Below, in pieces: positions 1-9,087 of a stretch of 64,000 nt of DNA. Source of the stretch: Cellulomonas sp. Leaf395. GTDB lineage: Bacteria > Actinomycetota > Actinomycetes > Actinomycetales > Cellulomonadaceae. Both the position numbers and the translations under genes were made by a program. The stretch is from NCBI RefSeq assembly GCF_001424125.1, contig NZ_LMQI01000003.1:612929-676928 (forward strand). The letters run 5' to 3'. The number at the start of each line of letters is the position of its first letter. Position 1 is the stretch's first letter. Below the pieces are notes generated by a model that saw nothing but the letters and a program-made list of their open reading frames with translations, did not search any database and was not told where the DNA came from.

Positions 1-612
1 CGAGCGCGAACGGCGTACGCGCGCGAGCAGGAGCAGCGCGACGAGCAGCAGCCACGGCCACACGAAGTAGAACTGCTCCTCCACGGCCAGGGACCAGTAG
101 TGCTGCAGAGGGCTCGGGGCGCTGGACTGCCCGAAGTAGTCGGTCCCGACGATCAGGAAGCGCCAGTTCGCCGAGAACAGCAGGGCCCAGACGCCGTCGA
201 CCGCGATCTCGTGCGCCCGGGCGCTGAAGTAGAGCACGCTGCTCACGGCGACCGTCACGGCCAGCACGACGGTGGACACCGGCAGGATGCGCCGGATCCG
301 CCGCCGGTAGAACCCGACGAAGGAGATGTGGCCCGTCCGCCGGAACTCCTTGTACAGCAGGCCCGTGATGAGGAACCCGGAGATCACGAAGAAGACGTCG
401 ACCCCGATGAATCCGCCCACCGGCCAGCCGAGCGCGTGGTCGAGGATGACGAGCCCGACGGCGAGCGCCCGCAGGCCTTCGATGTCGCTGCGGAAGCCGG
501 GGTTGGCCGCGGTACGACGTGCGCGGCGCGGCGCCACGGGCGCCGTGGCTGCGGCAGGCTCGTCGCGTGCGCCCGGGACGGGCGCGAGGGGCGCCTCCGG
601 GCCGGCTGTCAC
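1..612 (-). CDS. Acyltransferase family 3 protein (OafA-like), C-terminus cut by window edge
   Basis: Membrane O-acyltransferase that would transfer acetyl or another acyl group to a cell-surface glycan. Only the first 204 residues are inside the window. After a proline/alanine-rich cytoplasmic start the protein shows the family hallmarks: [13 protein letters not shown], the ILDH histidine, [15 protein letters not shown], an RRRIRRILP basic motif, and [14 protein letters not shown]. Several hydrophobic segments follow each other as expected for the roughly 10-helix family. The GTG start overlaps the rfbA stop (GTGA at 609-612), so the two genes are translationally coupled and probably decorate the same polysaccharide. 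Acyl donor and acceptor cannot be read from the sequence. Confidence 0.9.
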   Translation of the reverse strand, partial: MTAGPEAPLAPVPGARDEPAAATAPVAPRRARRTAANPGFRSDIEGLRALAVGLVILDHALGWPVGGFIGVDVFFVISGFLITGLLYKEFRRTGHISFVGFYRRRIRRILPVSTVVLAVTVAVSSVLYFSARAHEIAVDGVWALLFSANWRFLIVGTDYFGQSSAPSPLQHYWSLAVEEQFYFVWPWLLLVALLLLARVRRSRS

Positions 613-1478
613 GTGTCGGACTCCACGAGGCTGAGCAGGTAGGCGCCGTAGCCCGACTTGGTGAGCGCCTGCGCCCGCTCGCGCAGCTCGTCGTCGCTCA
701 GGAAACCGCGGCGCCAGGCGACCTCCTCGGGGCTGCCGACCTTGAGACCCTGTCGGTGCTCGATCGTGCGGACGTAGTCGGACGCCTCGAGCAGGGAGTC
801 GAACGTGCCGGTGTCCAGCCAGGCCGTGCCGCGGGGGAGCACCTCTACCTGGAGGCGACCCTTCTCCAGGTACACCCGGTTGACGTCGGTGATCTCGTAC
901 TCGCCGCGGGCCGAGGGCTTCAGGTCCCGGGCGATCGCCACCACGTCGTTGTCGTAGAAGTACAGACCCGGCACCGCGAAGTTGCTGCGGGGGTGGGCGG
1001 GCTTCTCCTCGAGCGACAGCGCGCGACCGTTCGCGTCGAACTCGACGACGCCGTACGACGTGGGGTCCGACACGCGGTAGGCGAAGACGGCTCCACCGTC
1101 GATCGACTCGAAGCGCTGGAGCTTCGAACCGAGACCGGGGCCGTAGAAGATGTTGTCGCCGAGCACGAGTGCGGCGCGCTCGCTGCCGATGAACCCCGCG
1201 CCGAGGACGAACGCCTGCGCGAGCCCGTTGGGCTCAGCCTGGACCGCGTACGAGATCGAGATGCCGAACTGCGACCCGTCGCCGAGGAGCCGCGTGAACT
1301 GGTCGGCGTCGTGGGGCGTGGTGATCACCAGCACGTCGCGGATGCCCGCGAGGATCAGCGTCGAGAGCGGGTAGTAGATCATCGGCTTGTCGTACACCGG
1401 GACGAGCTGCTTGCTCACGCCGAGGGTGATGGGGTGCAGTCGGGTACCGGAGCCGCCGGCCAAGATGATTCCACGCAT
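609..1478 (-). CDS. rfbA: Glucose-1-phosphate thymidylyltransferase RfbA/RmlA
   Basis: Makes dTDP-glucose from glucose-1-phosphate and dTTP, the first step toward dTDP-L-rhamnose for cell-wall glycans. The 289-residue protein has the usual length and the nucleotidyltransferase signature GGSGTRL near residue 8, followed by [17 protein letters not shown] and a conserved EEKP lysine motif. It is the upstream partner of the acyltransferase (GTGA overlap). A WbbL-like rhamnosyltransferase lies 8 kb away, which fits rhamnose use. The ATG at 1478 is preceded by CACACT eight bases upstream, a possible weak leaderless -10. The remaining rml genes are not in this window. Confidence 0.96.
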   Translation of the reverse strand: MRGIILAGGSGTRLHPITLGVSKQLVPVYDKPMIYYPLSTLILAGIRDVLVITTPHDADQFTRLLGDGSQFGISISYAVQAEPNGLAQAFVLGAGFIGSERAALVLGDNIFYGPGLGSKLQRFESIDGGAVFAYRVSDPTSYGVVEFDANGRALSLEEKPAHPRSNFAVPGLYFYDNDVVAIARDLKPSARGEYEITDVNRVYLEKGRLQVEVLPRGTAWLDTGTFDSLLEASDYVRTIEHRQGLKVGSPEEVAWRRGFLSDDELRERAQALTKSGYGAYLLSLVESDT

Positions 1479-1529
1479 GGTGCACTAGTGTGCCGCATGC
1501 CGACCGCGGGCCGTGCATCGCGCGTGCGG

Positions 1530-2480
1530 TCAGAGCCGAGTCACGATGAGGCCTGCCTCACGTGCGCACGCGAGGAAGTCCTCGAGATGCTCGGGCGGGA
1601 CGAAGGCGTGGTTCCACGCGAGCTCATGGAACCGCAGGTCATCACCGACGACCGCCTCGTACTGACTGAGCCGGACGTCCACGAGCGAGGCGTCGTCGAG
1701 GATCGACCGCAGTGCCGCGAAGTCGGCGTCGGGCAGGATCTCCACGAACGTCACCGGCCGGGTCGCCCGGACGAGGTCGAGCGCTCCGGCCAGCACGTGG
1801 TGCTCGGCGCCCTCGACGTCCACCTTGATCACCGTGACGTGCGGGCTTCCCGCTCTCTGCCAGTAGTCGTCCAGCGTGACGGCCGGGACGGCGACGGGCG
1901 TGCTCCCCGCCCGGAACGACGCGTCGGTGGAGCAGCTGGTCTCAACCGCACCGGACGGTGGCGGCACGAACAGGTCGATCGTCCCGGCGACGTCGGTCAC
2001 GGCCGCTTCCACGACGCGGACGTGCCGGCCTCTCCGGTTGAGCCGGAGGTTCTCGCGCAAGAGTGCCGCGATGGGTGGGTAGGCCTCGAAGGCGTGCACT
2101 TGTGTCCCGGGGACGCTGGCGGCGACGAGCGCGTACACACCGGTGTTGGCGCCCACGTCGAAGACGGTCCCGTGCCGATGACGCAGCGCACCGAGGAACA
2201 GGTCGGGGAGAGGTCGCTCGTAGCCCCACCAGCCAGCCTGGCGGAACGCCTCGACGCACTGGTCGGAGCCCTGGCGTCGCATCGCCTTGATGCGCGTTGT
2301 GCGCCAGGCGCGAGGTGCGGGCGGGACCCGGACCGCGACGATCTCGCCGTGACCTACGATCCGGTCGGCGCGGTCTGCGAGGGTGTGGGCCCCGAGAATC
2401 TCAAGCGCCTGGACAGGAGCACGTGTGCGGCCGAGCACGTCGGCGGCGGCGCTGCGCAGCGAGGTTCGGACGGCCGTCAC
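1530..2480 (-). CDS. FkbM family SAM-dependent methyltransferase
   Basis: A 316-residue methyltransferase of the FkbM family, whose members O-methylate sugars or polyketides. The SAM-binding glycine motif TVFDVGANTGVYAL sits at about residues 105-118, and the VIKVDVEGAEHHVLAGA segment is the family signature. The longer open frame upstream has no supported start. The GTG at 2480 is preceded by TATGTT with a six-base spacer, an excellent leaderless start signal. The neighbouring nucleotide-sugar and acyltransferase genes suggest that a surface glycan is the substrate; that is inference. Confidence 0.85.
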   Translation of the reverse strand: MTAVRTSLRSAAADVLGRTRAPVQALEILGAHTLADRADRIVGHGEIVAVRVPPAPRAWRTTRIKAMRRQGSDQCVEAFRQAGWWGYERPLPDLFLGALRHRHGTVFDVGANTGVYALVAASVPGTQVHAFEAYPPIAALLRENLRLNRRGRHVRVVEAAVTDVAGTIDLFVPPPSGAVETSCSTDASFRAGSTPVAVPAVTLDDYWQRAGSPHVTVIKVDVEGAEHHVLAGALDLVRATRPVTFVEILPDADFAALRSILDDASLVDVRLSQYEAVVGDDLRFHELAWNHAFVPPEHLEDFLACAREAGLIVTRL

Positions 2481-2506
2481 AGAGCGAACATAGACCGTGC
2501 CCTGCC

Positions 2507-3268
2507 TCACCGGAAGGACGGCGGTCCGCCCACGACGTCGAGGGTGTCCGCGGTGATCCGCTCGCTGGAGACCATTCGTTCGCGGCGGGGCTGGTCCGTG
2601 CGCAGGAGCCGCGACGACTCGCCCGACACCACCACGGCAGAGCCGTCGTGGACCAGGACGGTCAGGACGTCGCCCAGGAGGTCGGCCAGGCCTCGCGCGT
2701 CGACGCCGAGCAGCACACGATCGCGCTCCGGGCAGCCGCTGCGCGCGAGCGTGGCGAGGAGCGCGGCGTGGGCGACGAGCTGCCCGTCGTCGTCCAGGGC
2801 GATGGCCAGGGGGTCGAGGGGGGGGGCCCACCCGAACCCGTCGCCGTAGGTCATGACCGCCGTCGCCGCGTCGAGCGTGCCCGCCGGGAGCTCACCGGCG
2901 TACGTCCGGGCGAGAGCCGGCAGGGACACCGCCACGGTGTCGCGCGCGCCGACGTGCTGTGCGGGCCGGTCGGTCACGACGACGTCGACAGGGGAGGCCT
3001 CGCCGAGCACGACGCACGCGCCGACGCGCCAGGTCGCGACCGCCCAGACAACGGTTCGCCAGTGCCCGGGGAGGTCTAGGTGGACGCGTGTGGCTGGCCC
3101 GGCGTCGAACTCCTCGACGAGGAGGTTGGCCGTCTTGTTTACCCAGTTCTCCAACACGGCACCAGACAACTCGACGCGCTCGCCACCATCGCCGTACCAG
3201 GTGATCCGAGGCCGCCCGGGCTCGCGGGTCAGAAGGCGGAGCAGGTCGGCGATCGTCGTAACGGGCAC
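2507..3268 (-). CDS. TIGR03089 family protein (truncated AMP-binding-like)
   Basis: A 253-residue protein resembling the N-terminal part of acyl-CoA synthetases, matching the actinobacterial TIGR03089 type. It has the N-terminal pattern of an adenylating enzyme (a WVNKTANLL helix, then LDLPGHWRTVVWAVATWRVG) but lacks the serine/threonine-glycine-rich P-loop (TSGTTGxPKG) and the whole C-terminal lid domain. Catalysis as a normal ligase is therefore unlikely. The GTG at 3268 has TAGGGT six bases upstream, so a leaderless transcript is likely. It is the first gene of this minus-strand group and is divergent from whiB. Function unknown. Confidence 0.75.
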   Translation of the reverse strand: MPVTTIADLLRLLTREPGRPRITWYGDGGERVELSGAVLENWVNKTANLLVEEFDAGPATRVHLDLPGHWRTVVWAVATWRVGACVVLGEASPVDVVVTDRPAQHVGARDTVAVSLPALARTYAGELPAGTLDAATAVMTYGDGFGWAPPLDPLAIALDDDGQLVAHAALLATLARSGCPERDRVLLGVDARGLADLLGDVLTVLVHDGSAVVVSGESSRLLRTDQPRRERMVSSERITADTLDVVGGPPSFR

Positions 3269-3352
3269 GGCCCCACCCTAGATCGACACGCCCGGATCAC
3301 CCGTCTGGGGCAAGTTCACCCCACCAAAATCGGACAGTTACCACGTCTCGGC

Positions 3353-3381
3353 TTGACCAACGCGAACGACACGCGTGTAAT
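3353..3381 (+). promoter_or_regulatory. Strong sigma-70-type promoter of whiB
   Basis: TTGACC at 3353-3358 and TGTAAT at 3376-3381 are separated by exactly 17 bases, each matching five of six consensus positions. This is the best canonical promoter in the window. Transcription would start near 3388 and leave an untranslated leader of about 105 bases before the whiB start, unlike the leaderless genes around it. Confidence 0.8.
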
Positions 3382-3492
3382 TCCTTAGAACGGATTCATC
3401 AGCGAGCACCACCCGCGGCCCTTGCTAGAGCGTCGCACGTCGAGCCTTGGAACGAGCAGTTGAACCAGGACGAAAACCGCACGGAGGCACGC

Positions 3493-3822
3493 ATGTGGAA
3501 CCTGCTCGACAACGACGAGATTTTCCCGTCCGACGCACGGAAGAGTGCGCAGGCGCACGCTTCCAACGTCCTGCCGATCTTCGGTGCCCTCGAGGACGAG
3601 GGCCCGATGGGGTGGCAGGAGCGCGCGCTGTGCGCGCAGACCGACCCTGAGGCGTTCTTCCCGGAGAAGGGCGGCTCGACGCGAGAGGCCAAGAAGGTGT
3701 GCACAGGTTGCGACGTGCGCTCCGAGTGCCTCGACTACGCCCTGCAGAATGATGAGCGTTTCGGCATCTGGGGCGGCCTCTCCGAGCGGGAGCGGCGCAA
3801 GCTGAAGCGGCGTGTCGTCTGA
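3493..3822 (+). CDS. whiB: WhiB family iron-sulfur transcriptional regulator (WhiB/WhmD/WhiB2 type)
   Basis: Actinobacterial Wbl protein that carries a [4Fe-4S] cluster and binds the principal sigma factor to control transcription, usually of septation and cell-division genes. The four cluster cysteines are visible in LCAQTDPEAF, VCTGC and SEC, followed by the FGIWGGL turn and a basic tail ending KLKRRVV. The ATG at 3493 is chosen because GGAGG lies five bases upstream; an upstream in-frame TTG at 3460 lacks such a site. The gene order whiB, glycosyltransferase, metallopeptidase-like, DUF3499, phosphomannomutase, ahcY matches the neighbourhood of Streptomyces whiB and mycobacterial whiB2. The product is 109 residues. 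Confidence 0.92.
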   Translation: MWNLLDNDEIFPSDARKSAQAHASNVLPIFGALEDEGPMGWQERALCAQTDPEAFFPEKGGSTREAKKVCTGCDVRSECLDYALQNDERFGIWGGLSERERRKLKRRVV

Positions 3823-3848
3823 CGGCCTGCGCCGGGTGGGAGTGTCGA

Positions 3849-3868
3849 GCGCGGGCCTCGTCCCGCGC
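3849..3868. other. Small GC-rich hairpin between whiB and the glycosyltransferase gene
   Basis: GCGCGGG and CCCGCGC pair around a six-base loop. It may attenuate read-through from the strong whiB promoter, but there is no T-tract, so terminator function is unproven. Confidence 0.35.
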
Positions 3869-3888
3869 GACGGCATGATGTTCCGAGC

Positions 3889-6800
3889 ATGACTGACACC
3901 CTCCTGCCGGTGGACCTGCTCACCGCGACCTCTCCGACACCGGTGACGACGCCGGTGTGCGCGGTCGTCGTCACGCGCGGCAGGACCCCGTACCTCGCTG
4001 CCACCGTCGCGGCCCTCGCGGCCCAGACACGTCGGCCGGTGCGGGTGCTGCTCGTCGATGTCTCCGACACGGGCGACGAGGTCGTCGAGCACGTCCTGCA
4101 CAGTGCGTTCACCGCTGCCGGCGGCACCTCGATGCCCGCGTTGCGGGTGGTGCGCACGCCCGGCGCGCGGACCTTCGGGCATGCCGTCCGCCGCGCCCTC
4201 GAAGCCGACGACGGGCTTGCGACCACCTGGCTCTGGCTGCTGCACGACGACAGTGCGCCCGCCCCGTCCGCCCTCGCCGAGCTGGTGCGCGCGGTGAGTC
4301 ATGCCCCGTCGGTCGCGGTGGCCGGTGTCAAGCAGCGCACGTGGACCGATCCGGAGCGGTTGCTCGAGGTCGGAGTGCGCTCGTCCCGGTCCGGCCGACG
4401 GATGACGGACGTGGAGCCGGGTGAGCTCGACCAGGGCCAGCACGACGGTCGTGAGGACGTCCTCGGCGTCGGGATCGCCGGCGCGCTCGTCCGGCGGGAC
4501 GTCTGGACCGACCTCGACGGCACGGACCCGCTCCTTGGTCCCTTCGGTGACGGGTTCGACCTGTCCCGGCGGGCGCGGCTGGCCGGGCACCGGGTGATCG
4601 TCGTCCCGTCGGCGGTGGTCCGGCACGCGCAGGCCGGGTACCTCGGCCTGCGCTCGGACGCGATCGAACCCGGCAGCCGACCCGTCGACCGGGACGGGGA
4701 CGGGGAGGACGACCGGGCCGACCCTCGTCGGTCGTTCGCCGCCCGCCGTCGGGCGCTGGTGCACAGCCGGCTGGTCTCGGCGCCGCTGCCGCTGGTGCCT
4801 CTCGTCGCGCTCGCTGCGTTGCTCGGCGCCGTCCTGCGCTTCTTCGGCCAGCTCGCGGCCAAGCAGCCGGGCCTGGCGGTCGACGAGGTTCGGGCCGCGC
4901 TCGTCGCGCTGTGCCGACCGGACGGTGTCGTCCGCTCCCGACTCCATGCCACCCGCAGCCGTCGCCTGCCGCGCCGCGCGCTGCGACCGCTGCAGGCCGG
5001 CTGGCGCGACGTCTGGTCCCAAGCGCGGGACCGCCGACTCGCGCGGGCCGAGGCCCGCCGGGTCACGCAGGCGCCGAGCGAGCTCGAGCTACGCGAGCTG
5101 GCCGCGATCGCGACCCGGCGCCGCGTCGCGCTGGCCGTGGTCGTGACCCTCCTCGTCGCTGTGGCCGGGGTCGGGCTGGGACCGCTCGTCGCCTCGGTGT
5201 CCGGGGGTGCGAGTCTCGTGGGTGCTGCGCTGCTGCCCAGCGCGGCAGGGGTCGGCGAGCTGTGGTCCGCGGCGACGTCCGGCTGGGTCGTCGCCGACGG
5301 GTTGGGAGGCCCGGGGCCGGCCGATGCGCTGCTCTCTGCGCTGACTGTCCCGACCGTGCTGGCCGGCGGCTCGTCGTCAACGGCCGTGGCGCTGCTCTTG
5401 CTCGGGTCGGTCGTGCTGGCAGGCCTGGGTGCCTGGGCCGCTGCTGGTGCCGCGACGCGGTCGGTCGGCGTGCGCGTGTGGGCGGCGATCGTCTGGGCGG
5501 GTGCGCCCGCGCTGCTCCTGGCGCTCAGCGACGGTCGGCTCGGCGCAGTCGTCGCTCATGTCGCACTGCCGTGGGTCGCCCTCGGCCTCGTCCGGGCGGT
5601 CGGCGCTCAGCGGGTTGACCAGGTCCTGTCGGGCGTGGCGACCGCGCGGCGTGCCGAGGACGACATCGACCAAGCCGACACCGAGACGCCGGTCCGCGGT
5701 ACGCCGACGGTTCCGACCCCCCGGGTCTCCGGCGACGCCCCAGCAACGACCAGCACGGACCCGGTCGTGCCGGAGCGCGTCGGTGCAGCAGACCCCACCG
5801 GGTCCATCGCCGCGGCGGCCGCCGCGTCGATCGCCTTCGCGTTCACGGTCGCCGGTGCGCCTGGCCTGCTGGTCCCCGGCCTGCTCGCGCTGTGCATCGT
5901 GGCGCTGTGCGCCCCGCGGCGTCGCGGGCGTCTGCTCCTCGTGGCCGTGCCGGCGCTCGTCCTGCTCGGTCCCACGCTCGTCGAGGCGGTCGGGCGTGGT
6001 CTGGCGGGCTGGCGGCTGCTCGTCACCGACCCCGGTCTGCCGAGCGCGTCGCCCGCTGCCGACCCGCTGAGCCGGCTGCTGGGCGTGCCGACGGACCCGT
6101 CGTCGCTCGTTCCCGAGTCCGTGCCGGCCACGATCGCCGCGGCCTGGCCGCTCGCGCTCGGTGCGCTCGTCCTGGTCCTGGCAGTGCTGGCGCTCCTCCG
6201 CGGCGCGCCGGTCGCCCCGGCGGTGCGCGGTGCCTGGCTCGTCGCGGTTCTCGGCGTGGCGACCGCGACGGTCGTCGTCGCGATCCCGGTCGCGGTCTCG
6301 GACGGGACGGTCGCGTACGGATGGGCCGGTCCGCCGCTCTCGCTGGCCGGCGTCGGGCTGCTCGCTGCGGCGGTCCTCGGTGCTGACCGCCTGCGCGAGC
6401 GCCTCGCGGCCTACACGTTCGGGTGGCGGCAGCCGGTCGTCGTGCTCCTGACCGTCGTGGCGGTCGTGGTGCCCGCGGTCTGGATCGGCTCGTGGACGTG
6501 GCAGGCGCGCAGCGGTGACGCCGTCGCCCTGCGCGCGGTCGAGCGTGCGATCGTGCCGGCGGTCGGCCAGCAGGCGCAGGCCTCAGCGCTCTCGTCCCGC
6601 GTGCTCGCGGTGAGCATCGAGCCGACCGACAACCCGGGTGCCGGCGGGTCGACGGTGACATGGCAGTTGATGCGCGCCGACGGCCCGCAGCTGGTGGACC
6701 AGGCGGCAGCGGAGACGACTCGGACCTTGGAGGGTGACCTTCTCGAGCCGGACGTGACGGCCGACGACGCCGCGACGCGCGAGGTCGACGAGCTCGTGGC

Positions 6801-7428
6801 ACGTCTGGCGTCCGCGGCCACGGGTGACGTCGCGGGTGAGCTGGCCGCGCTCGCCGTGGCGGACGTCGTCGTGCCGCCGCTGCCTGACGACCTCGCGGGT
6901 GTCCCGCCGCAGGTGGCCGAAGCACAGCGCGAGGAGCTCGTGAGCAGGCTCGACTCGACGGCCGGGCTCGAGCGCGTGACGCAGAACGCGACCGGGACCT
7001 TGTGGCGGGTGCAGGCGACGACGTCCCTCGACGCGACTGCGGGGAGCGTCGCACCGACGGTCGTCCCCGCCTGGGCCCGGACCCTGCCGGCGACCTCCGA
7101 GGTCACCGACCCGGCCGCCGCGGCGGTGGCTGTGCCGTCGGCGGACCGGACGGTCGACACTGTGGTACCCGCCGGCGACGCGGACCGGCTGCTCGTGCTG
7201 GCGGAGCGTGGGGATGCGCACTGGCACGCCTCGCTCGACGGCCGGTCGCTGCGGTCGGTGGACGGCGGGTGGCGGCAGACGTTCGCTCTCGGTGCCGGCT
7301 CCGGAGAGCTCGTCGTCCGGTACGACGACCCGGACCGCGGTCTCTGGCTCTGGCTGCAGGGGCTCGTCGCGCTGGTCACGATCCTCCTGGCGGTGCCGGT
7401 GCGCCGTCGTCGGGGGGTGCGCACATGA
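3889..7428 (+). CDS. Giant membrane-anchored family 2 glycosyltransferase
   Basis: A 1179-residue protein with an N-terminal GT-A type family 2 glycosyltransferase domain (about residues 20-260). VVVTRGRTPYL starts the fold, WLLHDDSAP at about 116-124 supplies the DxD-like metal/nucleotide site, and FGDGFDLSRRARLAG at about 222 marks the acceptor region. The rest is membrane domain: hydrophobic segments near 290-320 and 410-880, split by a threonine/proline-rich loop near 590-640, then a large extracytoplasmic C-terminal region and a last helix before the basic end RRRRGVRT. It overlaps the DUF5719 gene by ATGA, so the two products probably act together in envelope glycan assembly. The sugar transferred is unknown. 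Confidence 0.85.
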   Translation: MTDTLLPVDLLTATSPTPVTTPVCAVVVTRGRTPYLAATVAALAAQTRRPVRVLLVDVSDTGDEVVEHVLHSAFTAAGGTSMPALRVVRTPGARTFGHAVRRALEADDGLATTWLWLLHDDSAPAPSALAELVRAVSHAPSVAVAGVKQRTWTDPERLLEVGVRSSRSGRRMTDVEPGELDQGQHDGREDVLGVGIAGALVRRDVWTDLDGTDPLLGPFGDGFDLSRRARLAGHRVIVVPSAVVRHAQAGYLGLRSDAIEPGSRPVDRDGDGEDDRADPRRSFAARRRALVHSRLVSAPLPLVPLVALAALLGAVLRFFGQLAAKQPGLAVDEVRAALVALCRPDGVVRSRLHATRSRRLPRRALRPLQAGWRDVWSQARDRRLARAEARRVTQAPSELELRELAAIATRRRVALAVVVTLLVAVAGVGLGPLVASVSGGASLVGAALLPSAAGVGELWSAATSGWVVADGLGGPGPADALLSALTVPTVLAGGSSSTAVALLLLGSVVLAGLGAWAAAGAATRSVGVRVWAAIVWAGAPALLLALSDGRLGAVVAHVALPWVALGLVRAVGAQRVDQVLSGVATARRAEDDIDQADTETPVRGTPTVPTPRVSGDAPATTSTDPVVPERVGAADPTGSIAAAAAASIAFAFTVAGAPGLLVPGLLALCIVALCAPRRRGRLLLVAVPALVLLGPTLVEAVGRGLAGWRLLVTDPGLPSASPAADPLSRLLGVPTDPSSLVPESVPATIAAAWPLALGALVLVLAVLALLRGAPVAPAVRGAWLVAVLGVATATVVVAIPVAVSDGTVAYGWAGPPLSLAGVGLLAAAVLGADRLRERLAAYTFGWRQPVVVLLTVVAVVVPAVWIGSWTWQARSGDAVALRAVERAIVPAVGQQAQASALSSRVLAVSIEPTDNPGAGGSTVTWQLMRADGPQLVDQAAAETTRTLEGDLLEPDVTADDAATREVDELVARLASAATGDVAGELAALAVADVVVPPLPDDLAGVPPQVAEAQREELVSRLDSTAGLERVTQNATGTLWRVQATTSLDATAGSVAPTVVPAWARTLPATSEVTDPAAAAVAVPSADRTVDTVVPAGDADRLLVLAERGDAHWHASLDGRSLRSVDGGWRQTFALGAGSGELVVRYDDPDRGLWLWLQGLVALVTILLAVPVRRRRGVRT

Positions 7429-9086
7429 GCGCCGCAAGCACGACCGGGGCGCGTCCGGTCCCGACGCGCGCGCAGGTGTGGCTCGGACGTGCCGCCCGTG
7501 CCGTGTCCGGGCTGGCCGTCCTCGGGCTGACCGTCGTCGTGGTCGTCGCCGGTGCCCGTGCCCCCGCAGAGGGCCCGAGCAGCGTCGCGACGACGGTGGT
7601 GCCCGTCCCGCCGACCGCGTCGACGCTCGTCTGCGCCGGCCCGCTGATCCAGCCTGACGACACCGGCCGGGGCGACTCCGCGTTCGACCCGACCCCGGTG
7701 GAGCCCGTCACGACCCTCACCGTGGTGACATCGGTTCCGGACCGGGACGGCAGCTCCGCCGGGACCGTGGCCCCGCTCGACCGGTCGGCGGTGACCGCGA
7801 CACTGGCCCCCGGGGGCACCGCGACGGTCGTCCCAGACGTGACGGGGCCGCAGGTGGTCCGTGCGGAGCCGGGGACCGCGCCGGCTCGGGTTGCTGCGGC
7901 GAGCGCCGGGCTCGTCACCGCCGGTGACCTGCGGGGCCTGGCGGCCGCGTCGTGCCAGCAGCCCACCGCCGATGCCTGGCTGCTCGGCGGCGCCACCGAC
8001 CTGTCGAGCACCGCGCAGCTGGTGCTGAGCAACGCCGGCTCGACACCGGCCGAGGTCACCCTGGCCGTCTGGGGCCCGTCCGGTCCGGCAGACCTCACCG
8101 GTGAACGGTTCCTGGTGGCGCCTGGCGCGCAGCACGTCGTCGTCCTCGGTGGCATCGCCCCCGAGCAGCGGCGGCTGGCCCTGCACGTCTCCGCTACGGG
8201 TGGGCGGGTCGGCGTGCACGTGCAGGACTCCGCGATCGACGGCTTCACCCCGGCGGGCACCGAGCTGGTGGTCCCCGGGGCGGCACCTGCCCGGCGCCAG
8301 GTGGTCCCCGGGCTCGCGGTGGTCGACTCCACGGTGGGTGACCTGTCCGCCCCGGCGCTTCGGCTCCTCGCGCCGGGGGACACCGGGACGACCGCGCAGG
8401 TCACGTTGCTCGGACCCACGGGCGTCACCGAGCTGCCGGGGGCCGCATCGGTCGCGCTGGTGCCGGGGGAGGTGACGGACGTGCCGCTGGGTGGTCTCCC
8501 GGCCGGTGCCTACACGGCGGTCGTCGACGCCGACCAGCCCGTGCTGGCTTCCGCAGTACTGACTCGCCCCGGCTCCGTCGGTGAGCTGGACGACGTGCCG
8601 AGCGTCGAGCGAGCGTGGGCGGCATCGACCGCGGTGGGCCGCAGCGGCGTCGTCGCGGTTCCCGCAGGCACCCGCGGGACGCTCGTCGCGGGAGCCGTCG
8701 CGGCACGCACGGACGTGATGCCGGGCCGGGCTGCGGCAGCGACCCTGAGGTTTCTCGGCGCCGACGGCTCCGTGCTGGCCGAGCGCCGGCTGCGGCTGGA
8801 CGCCGGCACGACCGGGTCGTGGTCCGTCGACGAGCTCGCCACCGGGACCGGTGACGTCGTGGTCGCCGAACCCGGCTCCTCGACCGCAAGCCCGTCAGCC
8901 CCGGCGGGCGTCGTCGGTGTGGACCTGGTGACCGACGAGGACTCCGAGGTGGCGCTCGCCTGGGCGCTGGTCGCCGAGGTCGACCGGCCGGACGGCGTCC
9001 TGGTCTCGGTGCTCGACCCGGTGCCGGTGCCACGCACCACCCCGGACGTCGCCGTCCGGGAGGACCCGCGGCTCGGCACCCGCTGA
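7425..9086 (+). CDS. DUF5719 family secreted/anchored protein
   Basis: A 553-residue protein with a short cytoplasmic N-terminus, one transmembrane segment at about residues 27-45, and a long extracytoplasmic beta-rich part full of small residues (repeated VVPG, TVVP and ELPGA-like strands). It matches the actinobacterial DUF5719 family, which regularly follows this type of giant glycosyltransferase. The ATG overlaps the upstream stop (ATGA), indicating coupling. The product may be a periplasmic partner or scaffold for the glycosyltransferase. No catalytic motif is recognised. It ends one base from the convergent rhamnosyltransferase gene. Confidence 0.75.
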   Translation: MSAASTTGARPVPTRAQVWLGRAARAVSGLAVLGLTVVVVVAGARAPAEGPSSVATTVVPVPPTASTLVCAGPLIQPDDTGRGDSAFDPTPVEPVTTLTVVTSVPDRDGSSAGTVAPLDRSAVTATLAPGGTATVVPDVTGPQVVRAEPGTAPARVAAASAGLVTAGDLRGLAAASCQQPTADAWLLGGATDLSSTAQLVLSNAGSTPAEVTLAVWGPSGPADLTGERFLVAPGAQHVVVLGGIAPEQRRLALHVSATGGRVGVHVQDSAIDGFTPAGTELVVPGAAPARRQVVPGLAVVDSTVGDLSAPALRLLAPGDTGTTAQVTLLGPTGVTELPGAASVALVPGEVTDVPLGGLPAGAYTAVVDADQPVLASAVLTRPGSVGELDDVPSVERAWAASTAVGRSGVVAVPAGTRGTLVAGAVAARTDVMPGRAAAATLRFLGADGSVLAERRLRLDAGTTGSWSVDELATGTGDVVVAEPGSSTASPSAPAGVVGVDLVTDEDSEVALAWALVAEVDRPDGVLVSVLDPVPVPRTTPDVAVREDPRLGTR

Positions 9087-9087
9087 C

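Noticed and set aside
519..2849. Long plus-strand open frame of 776 codons over rfbA and FkbM
   Set aside because: It is the antisense shadow of two recognised genes in high-GC DNA; low-complexity composition, no start signal.
3460..3492. TTG start 11 codons upstream in whiB
   Set aside because: GGAGG lies at the right distance from ATG 3493, not from the TTG.
3385..5022. Minus-strand open frame of 545 codons over whiB and the glycosyltransferase
   Set aside because: It would cover the whiB promoter and both genes; no homologous domain is visible.
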